Below are positions 1 through 6,763 of a stretch of 11,726 nucleotides of DNA, in pieces (the first letter of the stretch is position 1; each line of letters opens with the position of its first letter). The stretch comes from an uncultured Chloroflexota bacterium (GTDB lineage: Bacteria > Chloroflexota > Anaerolineae > Aggregatilineales > Phototrophicaceae). The translations under genes were made by a program, and so were the position numbers. The notes beneath the pieces are model-generated. The model saw only the letters and a list, made by a program, of their open reading frames with translations. It was not told the origin of the DNA and searched no databases. The stretch lies in NCBI GenBank assembly GCA_903904765.1, contig CAIVEA010000509.1, positions 1 through 11,726 of the forward strand. The letters run 5' to 3'.

Positions 1-213
1 CAGTTGATCGCCATTCTGCTGCTGGCGGCGATGGTAGGCGCAATTGTTCTGACGCACAAAGAGAGCTTCGTGCCGCGCCGCCGCGATGTGCGCCGCAAGG
101 TGGCGAAGCCGCTGACCAGCGCGATCGCCGATCAGGTGGGCCATGATGTGCTCACGCCGGATGACCGCACACCCAAGCTGCCCGAAAAGCAGCCGGAACC
201 TTCGGGAGACTAG
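1..213 (+). CDS. nuoJ: NADH-quinone oxidoreductase subunit J, C-terminal fragment
   Basis: This is the 3' end of a membrane subunit of proton-pumping complex I; the start lies upstream of the window. The 70 visible residues comprise one hydrophobic helix (about residues 2-17, typical of the last NuoJ transmembrane segment) followed by a basic, Arg-rich tail of about 50 residues that ends in PSGD. By itself the fragment would be hard to assign. The call rests on this last-helix-plus-polar-tail pattern and on its position directly in front of nuoK, the normal order in nuo operons. NuoJ forms part of the membrane arm next to NuoK, NuoA and NuoH and takes part in coupling quinone reduction to proton movement. 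Its TAG stop is four bases before the nuoK start, and the nuoK ribosome binding site lies inside its last codons, so the two are probably translationally coupled. Confidence 0.85.
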   Translation, partial: QLIAILLLAAMVGAIVLTHKESFVPRRRDVRRKVAKPLTSAIADQVGHDVLTPDDRTPKLPEKQPEPSGD

Positions 214-217
214 CGAC

Positions 218-520
218 ATGGTTCAGACTGAAGCCTTCGTGATGTTGAGCGCCGTGCTGTTCATTCTCGGCGCAATGGGCGTGCTGCTGCGGCGCAACGC
301 CATCCTGCTGTTCATGTCCGTCGAATTGATGCTGAATGCGTCTAATCTGGCGCTGGTGGCCTTCGCCAAACAGTGGAATCAGGTGGAAGGGCATCTGTTC
401 GTATTCTTTGTGATGGCTGTGGCAGCGGCTGAAGTGGCGATTGGCCTCGCGCTGATCGTCGCCATCTTCCGCACCAAGCAGAGCATCAACATTGACGAAC
501 TGCACAAGATGGAAGGCTGA
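218..520 (+). CDS. nuoK: NADH-quinone oxidoreductase subunit K
   Basis: This 100-residue protein has the normal NuoK length and three transmembrane helices (about residues 5-24, 28-48 and 60-84). Complex I uses NuoK as the link between the quinone-site module and the antiporter-like subunits; it forms one proton channel with NuoJ. The two membrane glutamates known to be needed in E. coli NuoK (Glu36 and Glu72) are at exactly the same positions here: Glu36 in SVELMLN and Glu72 in AAAEVAIG. The ATG at 218 is chosen because GGGAG at 204-208 stands nine bases upstream, and the longer reading from 143 would add residues in another frame of nuoJ that no NuoK has. It follows nuoJ by four bases and precedes nuoL by 93 bases. 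Confidence 0.97.
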   Translation: MVQTEAFVMLSAVLFILGAMGVLLRRNAILLFMSVELMLNASNLALVAFAKQWNQVEGHLFVFFVMAVAAAEVAIGLALIVAIFRTKQSINIDELHKMEG

Positions 521-552
521 CGGATACCGCATCAGTAGTCCGTCCGCCCGTT

Positions 553-600
553 CAGGAGTGAAAAGTGCCCTCCTGCGGCACTTCCGGCTTGGCACTTTTT
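553..600 (+). promoter_or_regulatory. Overlapping alternative hairpins before nuoL
   Basis: Three mutually exclusive stems can be drawn in the transcript. CAGGAG (553-558) pairs with CTCCTG (570-575). AAGTGCC (563-569) pairs with GGCACTT (577-583). AAAAGTGCC (561-569) pairs with GGCACTTTT (591-599), ending in a run of five T. The last resembles a weak intrinsic terminator or attenuator and stops six bases before the GAGG of the nuoL ribosome binding site (606-609). The base pairing is read directly from the sequence; any effect on nuoL expression is inference. Confidence 0.45.
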
Positions 601-613
601 ACGGTGAGGATTT

Positions 614-3130
614 ATGGAAAGTTACCCGCAACTTGTCACTCTGATCGTATTCATCCCCCTCATCGGGATGACGATCAACCTGTTCTTCGGGTCGCGGCTG
701 GGGGAACGCTGGTCGGGCATTCTGGGGTCGAGCGCGGCGCTGTTGTCGTTTTCGGTCGCCATTCTGCTCTACATCTACCTGCGTAACAGCGGCTACGCGG
801 CGGCAGTCGTCAATCCGCCCTTCTTCGATGGCTGGATTCGCATCGGCTCGGCAGGCGTTGAAATCCCTTGGCAGATGCGCGTGGATACCCTCAGCGTCAC
901 CATGATGCTGGTGGTCACGGGCGTAGGTTCGCTCATCCACATCTACTCGATGGGCTACATGCACGGTGATGAGCGTTTCTCGCGCTTCTTCACTTACCTG
1001 AACCTGTTCCTCGTCTTCATGCTTATCCTCGTCACCGGCAACAACTTCCTGATGATGTTCGTCGGCTGGGAAGGCGTGGGGCTTTGCTCGTTCCTGCTGA
1101 TCGGCTTCTGGTTCGACAAGGCGAACGGCGTAGGCTGGCGCAACAGTCTGGCCGCCCGTAAAGCGATGGTTGCCAACCGCGTCGGTGACTTCGGCCTGCT
1201 GATGGCCGTTTTCCTGATCTTCTGGACGTTCGGCACGCTGGACTACTACCGTCCCGGCGAAATCGCCAGCGTTCACTGGGTCGAGTCGCAGGCGGCGGGT
1301 GGCGAACACGGTGCTGAAGGCGAAGCGGTTGCTCCGGCTGAAGGTGAAGCCGCCGCTGCTGACGCGCACACCACCGAAGCGACTGCTCCGGCGGGTGAAG
1401 CTGCTGCTGCGGACGCGCATACCACCGAAGCGGCTGCTCCGGCGGGTGAGGCTGCTGCTGCGGACGCACATACCACCGAAGCGACTGCTCCGGCGGGCGA
1501 GGCTGCTGCTGCCGAAGGCCACAGCGCCCCGGCAGAACCTGTTTACCTGAATAACGACCACATCCCCACCGAACAGCTTGGCGTGTTCGGTCAGGCAGAA
1601 CGGATGCTGGAAGAAAAGCGTGAAGTGGACTTCGGGCCGTTCTCGCTGCCCATCCAGACCGTGATCGTGCTGATTACCCTGTTCATGCTGCTCGGCGCAA
1701 CGGGCAAATCGGCGCAAATCCCGCTGTTCGTATGGCTGCCGGACGCGATGGCAGGCCCAACCCCTGTCAGCGCCCTGATCCATGCCGCCACGATGGTGAC
1801 GGCGGGCGTGTACATGATGGTTCGCAGCAACGTGTTCTACTACGAAGCGCCCTTTACGTCGCTGGTGGTCACGATCATCGGCGCAAGCACGGCGCTCATG
1901 GCGGGCTATATCGCCCTCGGTCAGTGGGACATCAAGCGCGTGCTGGCCTATAGCACCATCAGCCAGCTCGGTTTCATGGTGGCGGCGGTGGGTGTGGGCG
2001 CGTATGGCGCGGCCATGTTCCATCTGGTGACGCATGCCTTCTTCAAGGCGCTGTTGTTCCTCGGCAGCGGCTCGGTCATTCACGGCATGGAACATGGTCA
2101 TCATGAGGTGGCGCATCACGGGCATGGTCACGGCGACCACGATGACCACCATCACGAAGAAGCATTCGACCCGCAGGATATGCGGAACATGGGCGGTCTG
2201 AGCAAAAAGATGCCCATCACCTACATGACCTATTTGATTGGTACGCTGGCGCTGGCAGGTATCTTCCCCTTCGCCGGTTTCTGGTCGAAGGACGAAATTC
2301 TGGCGGACTCGTGGATTGCTGGCCTGACCAATAACAACGTGGGCGGCTACATCGCCTTCGGTCTGCTGCTGGCGGCGGCGGCCTTCACCGCCTTCTACAT
2401 GTGGCGGCAGATGGAAATGGTGTTCTTCGGCGGCCCCCGCACCGAAGCGGCGGATCATGCTCACGAAAGCCCGCTGACCATGACCGTCCCCCTGATGGCG
2501 CTGGCTGTACTCAGCTTGTTCGGCGGCTTCTTCAATACGCCCGCCAACGTACTTGGTTTAGACCGCATCTTCGGCGCACACGTTTTCACCAGCTTCTTGC
2601 AGCCGACGGTGCTGCACGCTCATGCTGGCGAGTTCCAACCCGTGATTGCGATTGGTGCGCTGTCGCTGGCGATTTTCGCCATCTTCCTCGCCCGTTCGAT
2701 CTACGGCAAGGGCAAGTCGGTCACGGAACACCGCACCGACCCGCTGGCGGAACGTGCCGAGACCGGCCTGATCTGGCGCGTGGCGAATGCGCGGTTGTAC
2801 TGGGACGAAACCTACTTCCGCCTGTTCGAGAACCCGTTCAACAAGATTTCCGGTTTCTTGGCGGATACGCTGGACTGGGCGTTCTGGCATGACTACGTTC
2901 ATAACAACGTCATTGCCAAAGGCTTCAATGCCATCGGCAGCCTGTTGAGCAAGCCGGTTGATCTGGGCATCATTGATGGCGCGGTGAATGGTGTGGGGGC
3001 GCTGGCACGCTGGTCATCCGGCAAGCTGCGTCGTTCGCAGACCGGGTATGTGCGTACTTATGCCGTGACATTGATGCTCGGTGTGGTGTTGGTCATCGTG
3101 ATCCTGCTGCTGCCCATGTTGCAGCGGTAG
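614..3130 (+). CDS. nuoL: NADH-quinone oxidoreductase subunit L with repeat insertion
   Basis: This is the distal antiporter-like proton pump subunit of complex I, which also supplies the long lateral helix. Conserved residues match E. coli NuoL: Glu153 in GWEGVG (Glu144), Asp192 (Asp178), Lys365 in TGKSAQIP (Lys229), His390 (His254), His470/His474 and Lys478 (His334/His338/Lys342), and Lys559-Asp560 in SKDEIL (Lys399-Asp400). At 838 residues it is far longer than the 613 of E. coli. About 127 extra residues fall between Glu153 and Lys365 (repeat-bearing loop, roughly 213-337). About 24 extra fall between Lys478 and Lys559 (His-rich loop), and about 65 more after Lys559. Core spacing elsewhere is preserved, for example 84 residues between His390 and His474, so the enzyme is probably functional. 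GGTGAGG (603-609) supports the ATG start. It lies in the nuo operon between nuoK and nuoM. Confidence 0.97.
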   Translation: MESYPQLVTLIVFIPLIGMTINLFFGSRLGERWSGILGSSAALLSFSVAILLYIYLRNSGYAAAVVNPPFFDGWIRIGSAGVEIPWQMRVDTLSVTMMLVVTGVGSLIHIYSMGYMHGDERFSRFFTYLNLFLVFMLILVTGNNFLMMFVGWEGVGLCSFLLIGFWFDKANGVGWRNSLAARKAMVANRVGDFGLLMAVFLIFWTFGTLDYYRPGEIASVHWVESQAAGGEHGAEGEAVAPAEGEAAAADAHTTEATAPAGEAAAADAHTTEAAAPAGEAAAADAHTTEATAPAGEAAAAEGHSAPAEPVYLNNDHIPTEQLGVFGQAERMLEEKREVDFGPFSLPIQTVIVLITLFMLLGATGKSAQIPLFVWLPDAMAGPTPVSALIHAATMVTAGVYMMVRSNVFYYEAPFTSLVVTIIGASTALMAGYIALGQWDIKRVLAYSTISQLGFMVAAVGVGAYGAAMFHLVTHAFFKALLFLGSGSVIHGMEHGHHEVAHHGHGHGDHDDHHHEEAFDPQDMRNMGGLSKKMPITYMTYLIGTLALAGIFPFAGFWSKDEILADSWIAGLTNNNVGGYIAFGLLLAAAAFTAFYMWRQMEMVFFGGPRTEAADHAHESPLTMTVPLMALAVLSLFGGFFNTPANVLGLDRIFGAHVFTSFLQPTVLHAHAGEFQPVIAIGALSLAIFAIFLARSIYGKGKSVTEHRTDPLAERAETGLIWRVANARLYWDETYFRLFENPFNKISGFLADTLDWAFWHDYVHNNVIAKGFNAIGSLLSKPVDLGIIDGAVNGVGALARWSSGKLRRSQTGYVRTYAVTLMLGVVLVIVILLLPMLQR
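1346..1498 (+). repeat. 51-bp tandem repeat inside nuoL (17-aa unit x3)
   Basis: Three in-frame 51-bp copies (1346-1396, 1397-1447, 1448-1498) encode EAAAADAHTTEATAPAG, the middle copy having Ala for the second Thr of EATAP. A partial fourth copy begins at 1499 (EAAAA then EGHSAPAEP), and a degenerate end of an earlier unit precedes (EAVAPAEG, about 1322-1345). Copies 2 and 3 differ at four of 51 bases, three of them silent, which suggests recent duplication under protein-level constraint. The unit is rich in Ala, Glu and Pro with one His, like flexible linkers. Confidence 0.95.
2081..2161 (+). other. His-rich loop coding segment in nuoL
   Basis: Residues 490-516 of NuoL contain 12 histidines and several Asp and Glu, including HHGHGHGDHDDHHH (501-514). 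The segment sits between the conserved HAFFKALLF helix and the MGGLSKKMP motif that precedes the broken helix carrying Lys559. Family topology would put this loop on the cytoplasmic side, but that is inferred. Metal or proton binding is possible and is not shown. Confidence 0.85.
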
Positions 3131-3150
3131 GGCTTCAGGAATGGATAGGC

Positions 3151-3178
3151 GCGTGGGGTAGCTCCGGCCTCCCCACGC
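3151..3178 (+). promoter_or_regulatory. GC-rich hairpin in nuoL-nuoM spacer
   Basis: GCGTGGGG (3151-3158) and CCCCACGC (3171-3178) are perfect inverted 8-base arms around a 12-base loop. No T-run follows, so it is not a typical intrinsic terminator. It could be an mRNA stability or processing element between nuoL and nuoM; the function is unknown. Confidence 0.5.
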
Positions 3179-3216
3179 AGCACACGATTGCATCGGCGCG
3201 GGTGCAAGTCAAAACT

Positions 3217-3223
3217 AAGGGAG
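3217..3223 (+). promoter_or_regulatory. nuoM ribosome binding site
   Basis: AAGGGAG stands nine bases before the ATG at 3233. It fixes the nuoM start there rather than at an upstream in-frame TTG (3188), which has no such site and would add 15 polar, basic residues absent from normal NuoM proteins. Confidence 0.8.
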
Positions 3224-3232
3224 CATTGGGTT

Positions 3233-4789
3233 ATGCCAGAAGTGAGTTCCGCAATTTCGCTCTCGACGGTGGTGTTATTTCTGCCGCTGATCGGGATGAT
3301 CGCCTTGCTGTTCATGCGGGAACAGAAACAAGGTGAGTTCATTAAATGGACTGCGCTGGGCTTCAGCCTTGCCACGTTCGTCGCTTCCGTCCTGCTGTGG
3401 TTGGGCTTCAATGCTGCCGAACCCGGTATGCAGTTCACGCAGCGGTTGGAATGGATTCCCTCTGCGGGGATTTCGTTCGCTATCGGTGTGGATGGGGTGA
3501 GCGTGCTGCTGATCGTGCTCACCACTTTCATCACCCCGCTGGCGATCCTCAGCTCGTTCCGCGTCCACGTTCTGCACGAACGCGGGCGTGAGAAGCTGTA
3601 CTATATGTTCATGCTCCTGCTCGAATTCGCCATGCTGGGCGTGTTCATGGCGCAGGACTTGTTCATGTTCTACATCTTCTGGGAAATCACCCTCGTCCCG
3701 ATGTACTTCCTCATCGGCATCTGGGGTTCGGAACAGCGCATCTACGCCGCCGTCAAGTTCTTCCTGTACACGATGGCCGGCTCGATCCTGATGCTGCTGG
3801 CGATCCTGTATGTGGGCATCAACGCGCAGACCTTCGTCATCTCCGAAATTCTGGCGAAAATCCAGAGCGGGGCGCTGGTCTTCCCGTATGATGGCCTGTT
3901 CAGCGTACAGGGCGCACTGTTTCTCGGCTTCCTGATTGCTTTCGCCATCAAAGTTCCGGTCTGGCCGTTCCATAGCTGGTTGCCGGATGCTCACGTGCAA
4001 GCGCCCACCGCTGGCTCGGTCATTCTGGCGGGTGTGTTGCTGAAACTGGGTACGTATGGCATCGTGCGCTTCTGCTTGCCCTTCTTCCCGCAGGCGGCAG
4101 TTGGATGGGCACCCATCATCGCCACGCTGGCAGTGATCGGCATCATCTACGGCGCATGGGTGAGCTACGCGCAGACCGATGTCAAGAAACTGGTCGCGTA
4201 TTCCTCGGTCAGCCACATGGGTTTCGTCGTCCTCGGTATCTTTGCGCTGAACGCGCAGGGCATTCAGGGCGGCATTCTGCAAATGGTGAATCACGGTGTC
4301 AGCACGGGCGGCCTGTTCTTGCTGGTCGGCATGCTGTATGAACGCCGTCACACGAAGGCGCTCAACGCTTTCGGCGGCATCTGGAAAGTCCTGCCGGTGT
4401 TCGGCGGCCTGAGCCTGATTATCACCCTCAGCAGCATGGGTCTGCCGGGTATGAACGGCTTCGTGGGCGAGTTCACCATCCTGCTCGGCACGTTCGGCAG
4501 CCAGCAGTTGGGCTTCTTCTTCGCGCTGTTCGCCACACTGGGCGTTATTCTGGCCGCAGTCTACATGCTGCACATGTACCAGAAGGTGTTCATGGGCGAA
4601 GTGGTGAGCGAAGAAAACAAGAACCTCGAAGGACTGCACTGGCAAGAACTGGCCGTGTTGATCCCGATTGTGATTGCGATCTTCTGGATTGGCCTCGCGC
4701 CCGGTGCATTCTTCGGCTCGATGGATGCCAGCGTGAATCAGGTCGTTCAGACGGTGGGCGCGGCGGCGGCTTCTGTCGTCAAGCCCTAG
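3233..4789 (+). CDS. nuoM: NADH-quinone oxidoreductase subunit M
   Basis: This 518-residue protein (509 in E. coli) is the middle antiporter-like pump of complex I, with about 14 expected membrane helices. The residues required for proton transfer are present: Glu151 in FWEITLVPMYF (E. coli Glu144), Lys240 in AIKVPVWPFHSWLPDAH (Lys234), Lys271 in LLKLGTYG (Lys265), the His354 motif NHGVSTGGLFLL, and Glu413 in GFVGEF (Glu407). Spacing between the two central lysines (31 residues) is identical to E. coli. The ATG at 3233 has a good ribosome binding site nine bases upstream. It is 102 bases after nuoL and 150 bases before nuoN. Nothing in it is truncated or unusual, in contrast to the enlarged NuoL beside it. 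Confidence 0.98.
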   Translation: MPEVSSAISLSTVVLFLPLIGMIALLFMREQKQGEFIKWTALGFSLATFVASVLLWLGFNAAEPGMQFTQRLEWIPSAGISFAIGVDGVSVLLIVLTTFITPLAILSSFRVHVLHERGREKLYYMFMLLLEFAMLGVFMAQDLFMFYIFWEITLVPMYFLIGIWGSEQRIYAAVKFFLYTMAGSILMLLAILYVGINAQTFVISEILAKIQSGALVFPYDGLFSVQGALFLGFLIAFAIKVPVWPFHSWLPDAHVQAPTAGSVILAGVLLKLGTYGIVRFCLPFFPQAAVGWAPIIATLAVIGIIYGAWVSYAQTDVKKLVAYSSVSHMGFVVLGIFALNAQGIQGGILQMVNHGVSTGGLFLLVGMLYERRHTKALNAFGGIWKVLPVFGGLSLIITLSSMGLPGMNGFVGEFTILLGTFGSQQLGFFFALFATLGVILAAVYMLHMYQKVFMGEVVSEENKNLEGLHWQELAVLIPIVIAIFWIGLAPGAFFGSMDASVNQVVQTVGAAAASVVKP

Positions 4790-4812
4790 TGCGTGTTTGA
4801 TCTCATCCCCTG

Positions 4813-4847
4813 CACCCCTGCGCGGTCTTGGCGACTGCACAGGGGTG
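4813..4847 (+). promoter_or_regulatory. Hairpin 1 in nuoM-nuoN spacer
   Basis: CACCCCTG (4813-4820) and CAGGGGTG (4840-4847) form perfect 8-base arms around a 19-base loop. After a one-base mismatch (C4821 opposite A4839) the stem can continue with GCG opposite TGC, the last pair being a G-U. There is no T-run behind it. Its role is unknown; mRNA processing or stability is the simplest guess. Confidence 0.45.
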
Positions 4848-4873
4848 TGGTACGCCTTACGGGTTAGGGGATG

Positions 4874-4910
4874 CCATCGGTTAACGAGTCATGCCAAGCG
4901 AAGCCGATGG
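4874..4910 (+). promoter_or_regulatory. Hairpin 2 in nuoM-nuoN spacer
   Basis: CCATCGG (4874-4880) pairs with CCGATGG (4904-4910) around a 23-base loop, 29 bases before the nuoN start. It is weaker than hairpin 1 because of the long loop. Its existence as a folded RNA is not certain. Confidence 0.3.
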
Positions 4911-4929
4911 GTCTTCGCCAACTGTTTTC

Positions 4930-4934
4930 GAGGT
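4930..4934 (+). promoter_or_regulatory. nuoN ribosome binding site
   Basis: GAGGT stands five bases before the ATG at 4940. The in-frame ATG at 4871 has AGGGG directly abutting it with no spacing, and it would add a 23-residue polar extension before the first membrane helix. The downstream start is therefore preferred. Confidence 0.7.
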
Positions 4935-4939
4935 CAACT

Positions 4940-6454
4940 ATGTTTGAAGTGCCATCAATTGCCGATTTGAATCTGGGGCTGACCCTGCCCGCCCTCACAC
5001 TGGCATTGGGCGCGTGTATCCTGCTGCTGGTGGACGCTGTTTTCATCCCGAAGGACAAGAAAATTCGGACGGCGTGGCTGGCTTTGATAGGAATCGGTGC
5101 CAGTTTCACGATCAACCTGTTCACGTTCAACCAGTCGGGGACGGCCTTCCTCGGCATGTTCGCCGCCGACGGCTTCACCAGTTTGATGAATGCCATCATC
5201 CTGCTGACGGCCTTCATCAGCGTTCTGCTCAGCGTGGACTACATCAAGCGCATCGGCATCGAACGCGGCGAATTCTACGCGCTGATCCTGTTCAGCGTGT
5301 CCGGCATGATGTTCATGGCGAGCGCCAATGATCTGGTCGCCATCTTTGTGTCGCTGGAACTCCTGAGCATCCCCCTGTATGTGCTGGCGGCTTTCCGCGT
5401 GCCGGATGTCAAATCTGAAGAAAGCGGCCTGAAGTATTTCATCCTCGGCGCATTCAGCAGCGCCTTCTTCGTGTATGGCTCGGCGCTGATCTTCGGCGCG
5501 ACGGGTACGACCAGCCTGCCGGACATCTTCGGCGCGGTGCAGGGCATCGTGGCGGACGGCGGTTCGTCGGCCTTCCTGCTGCTGCTCGGCACGGGTCTGA
5601 TCCTTGTCGGGCTGGGCTTCAAAGTGGCGGTTGTTCCCTTCCACATGTGGACACCCGATGTCTACGAAGGCGCACCCACCCCGGTGACGGCCTTCATGAG
5701 CGTGGGCGCGAAGGCGGGCGGTTTCGCTGCGCTGCTGCGGTTGGTGGTGATCGCGCTCCCGACCTTCGTGGTGGCGGCTGGCGATACGGTAGCCGCGTGG
5801 CAGCAGGTGTTCTGGCTGATCGCTGCGGCAACGCTGATCGTCGGTAATCTGGTGGCTGTGTCGCAGACCAACATCAAGCGTTTGCTGGCCTATTCGTCCA
5901 TCGCGCATGCCGGCTACATCATGATGGCGGTGGCGGCGGCAGGGACGGCGGGCTTCGGCAACGCGGCGGCGCAGGCTGCACTGCTGTATCTGGCGGCCTA
6001 TATGTTCACCAACCTCGGCGCGTTCGGTATCGCGCAGGCCATCGAAAAAGAAGATGGCAGCGGCAGCGACCTGAATGACTTCATCGGCCTATCACGCAGC
6101 CGCCCCGGACTGGCGGCGATGATGGCGATCTTCATGCTCAGCCTGACGGGTATCCCTTTGACGGGCGGGTTCATCGGCAAGTGGTTCGTGTTCAAGACGA
6201 CCATTGATGCCGGCTTGATTCCGTTGGCGGTGATCGGTGTGCTGACGAGCGTGGTGAGCGCGTTCTATTATGTGCGCGTGATCGTCAACATGTACCTGCG
6301 CGACGGCGAAGGCGACCCTGCCGAAGGTGCGACCCGCGCTGTGAGTCTGGCGGTGTATATCTCGCTGGCCGGCACGCTCCTCATCGGCATTCTGCCCATG
6401 CTGGCGACCAACATCACCGACGCGATTACGCTGGCCTCGACGGTGGCGCGGTAA
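4940..6454 (+). CDS. nuoN: NADH-quinone oxidoreductase subunit N
   Basis: This 504-residue antiporter-like subunit (485 in E. coli) is the pump closest to NuoK in complex I. Conserved residues are all present: Glu140 in SLELLSIPLYVL (E. coli Glu133), Lys165 in GLKYFILG (Lys158), Lys228 in GFKVAVVPFHMWTPDVYEG (Lys217), Lys258 in VGAKAG (Lys247), and Lys414 in FIGKW (Lys395). Intervals of 25 and 30 residues between the first and second pairs equal those in E. coli. About 14 hydrophobic helices are visible. The start at 4940 is chosen from its GAGGT site; a longer form from 4871 is possible but unlikely. It is the last gene of the nuo operon and is followed after 28 bases by an intrinsic terminator. 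Confidence 0.97.
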   Translation: MFEVPSIADLNLGLTLPALTLALGACILLLVDAVFIPKDKKIRTAWLALIGIGASFTINLFTFNQSGTAFLGMFAADGFTSLMNAIILLTAFISVLLSVDYIKRIGIERGEFYALILFSVSGMMFMASANDLVAIFVSLELLSIPLYVLAAFRVPDVKSEESGLKYFILGAFSSAFFVYGSALIFGATGTTSLPDIFGAVQGIVADGGSSAFLLLLGTGLILVGLGFKVAVVPFHMWTPDVYEGAPTPVTAFMSVGAKAGGFAALLRLVVIALPTFVVAAGDTVAAWQQVFWLIAAATLIVGNLVAVSQTNIKRLLAYSSIAHAGYIMMAVAAAGTAGFGNAAAQAALLYLAAYMFTNLGAFGIAQAIEKEDGSGSDLNDFIGLSRSRPGLAAMMAIFMLSLTGIPLTGGFIGKWFVFKTTIDAGLIPLAVIGVLTSVVSAFYYVRVIVNMYLRDGEGDPAEGATRAVSLAVYISLAGTLLIGILPMLATNITDAITLASTVAR

Positions 6455-6482
6455 CGCATACTGGTTTCTTTCGAACCATCAG

Positions 6483-6514
6483 AAAAGCCGTTGTGATTTC
6501 ACAGCGGCTTTTTT
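6483..6514 (+). terminator. Rho-independent terminator of nuo operon
   Basis: Arms at 6483-6495 and 6500-6512 form a 13-bp stem (one G-U pair) around the tetraloop ATTT. GCCG/CGGC lies in the lower part and the stem is followed by six T (6509-6514). The A-run at the 5' side means it could also work for the minus strand. It closes the nuo operon and insulates the herA unit downstream. Confidence 0.93.
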
Positions 6515-6559
6515 GTTGTCATCCTTATCCCTCTCCATTTCTCCCTCAGCGCGAAGGGG

Positions 6560-6612
6560 AGTTGGTCGGGGGAACGCCTGCGGCGTGCAAGCATAAATTC
6601 CTCCGACCAATT
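6560..6612. repeat. Palindromic intergenic element with nested hairpin
   Basis: TTGGTCGGGGGAA (6562-6574) pairs with TTCCTCCGACCAA (6598-6610) with a single G-T pair, extended by two more pairs outside. Inside it, CGCC (6575-6578) and GGCG (6582-6585) form a second small hairpin. There is no T-run. The shape recalls REP- or MITE-like interspersed palindromes, but copy number cannot be judged from one window. The remaining spacer (6515-6559, 6613-6686) shows no gene. Confidence 0.45.
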
Positions 6613-6686
6613 AGATGGGTGAGGTTCTTAAAAGCCTCCCCGCTACCCTACAAGAAGTAGCTCATTTGTGCTATCCTGTATGTTCG

Positions 6687-6716
6687 TTGACTCTTCACAA
6701 TGCGTAATCGTATAAT
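6687..6716 (+). promoter_or_regulatory. Sigma-70-type promoter of herA unit
   Basis: TTGACT (6687-6692) and TATAAT (6711-6716) are separated by 18 bases, five of six and six of six consensus matches. The start of transcription would be near 6723, about 40 bases before the ATG of the ATPase gene. It is the best promoter match seen in the window. Confidence 0.82.
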
Positions 6717-6728
6717 TGTTACACAGTC

Positions 6729-6747
6729 TTGCGCGTGACCCGCGCAA
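6729..6747 (+). promoter_or_regulatory. Palindrome in 5' leader of herA unit
   Basis: TTGCGCG (6729-6735) and CGCGCAA (6741-6747) are perfect 7-base arms around TGACC. It lies about 6-24 bases past the predicted transcription start and just ahead of the ribosome binding site. That position suits a repressor operator or a small leader hairpin; neither is proven. Confidence 0.45.
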
Positions 6748-6749
6748 AC

Positions 6750-6754
6750 AGGAG
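6750..6754 (+). promoter_or_regulatory. herA-like gene ribosome binding site
   Basis: AGGAG lies nine bases before the ATG at 6764 and decides the start. A TTG at 6716 would give a 16-residue longer reading, but it overlaps the -10 hexamer and so would not be in the transcript. Confidence 0.8.
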
Positions 6755-6763
6755 CGCCACAGG

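Noticed and set aside
1346..1498. Regular 51-bp repeats considered as a CRISPR or minisatellite locus
   Set aside because: The copies are contiguous without spacers, in frame and encode a protein repeat inside nuoL.
599..2464. 621-codon open frame on the minus strand opposite nuoL
   Set aside because: Its His/Arg/Gln/Asp-rich composition is typical of the antisense of a GC-rich membrane protein gene; nuoL on the other strand has all conserved residues.
3275..4840. 521-codon open frame on the minus strand opposite nuoM
   Set aside because: Same reason: shadow of nuoM with low-complexity charged composition and no recognisable domain. A similar shadow at 4955-5908 opposite nuoN was also dropped.
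4871..4939. Longer N-terminus for nuoN from the ATG at 4871
   Set aside because: AGGGG abuts that ATG with no spacing and the added residues are polar, whereas ATG 4940 has GAGGT at a sound distance and gives the family's usual start.
6716..6763. Longer N-terminus for the HerA-like protein from TTG 6716
   Set aside because: It overlaps the -10 box of the promoter, upstream of the expected transcript start.
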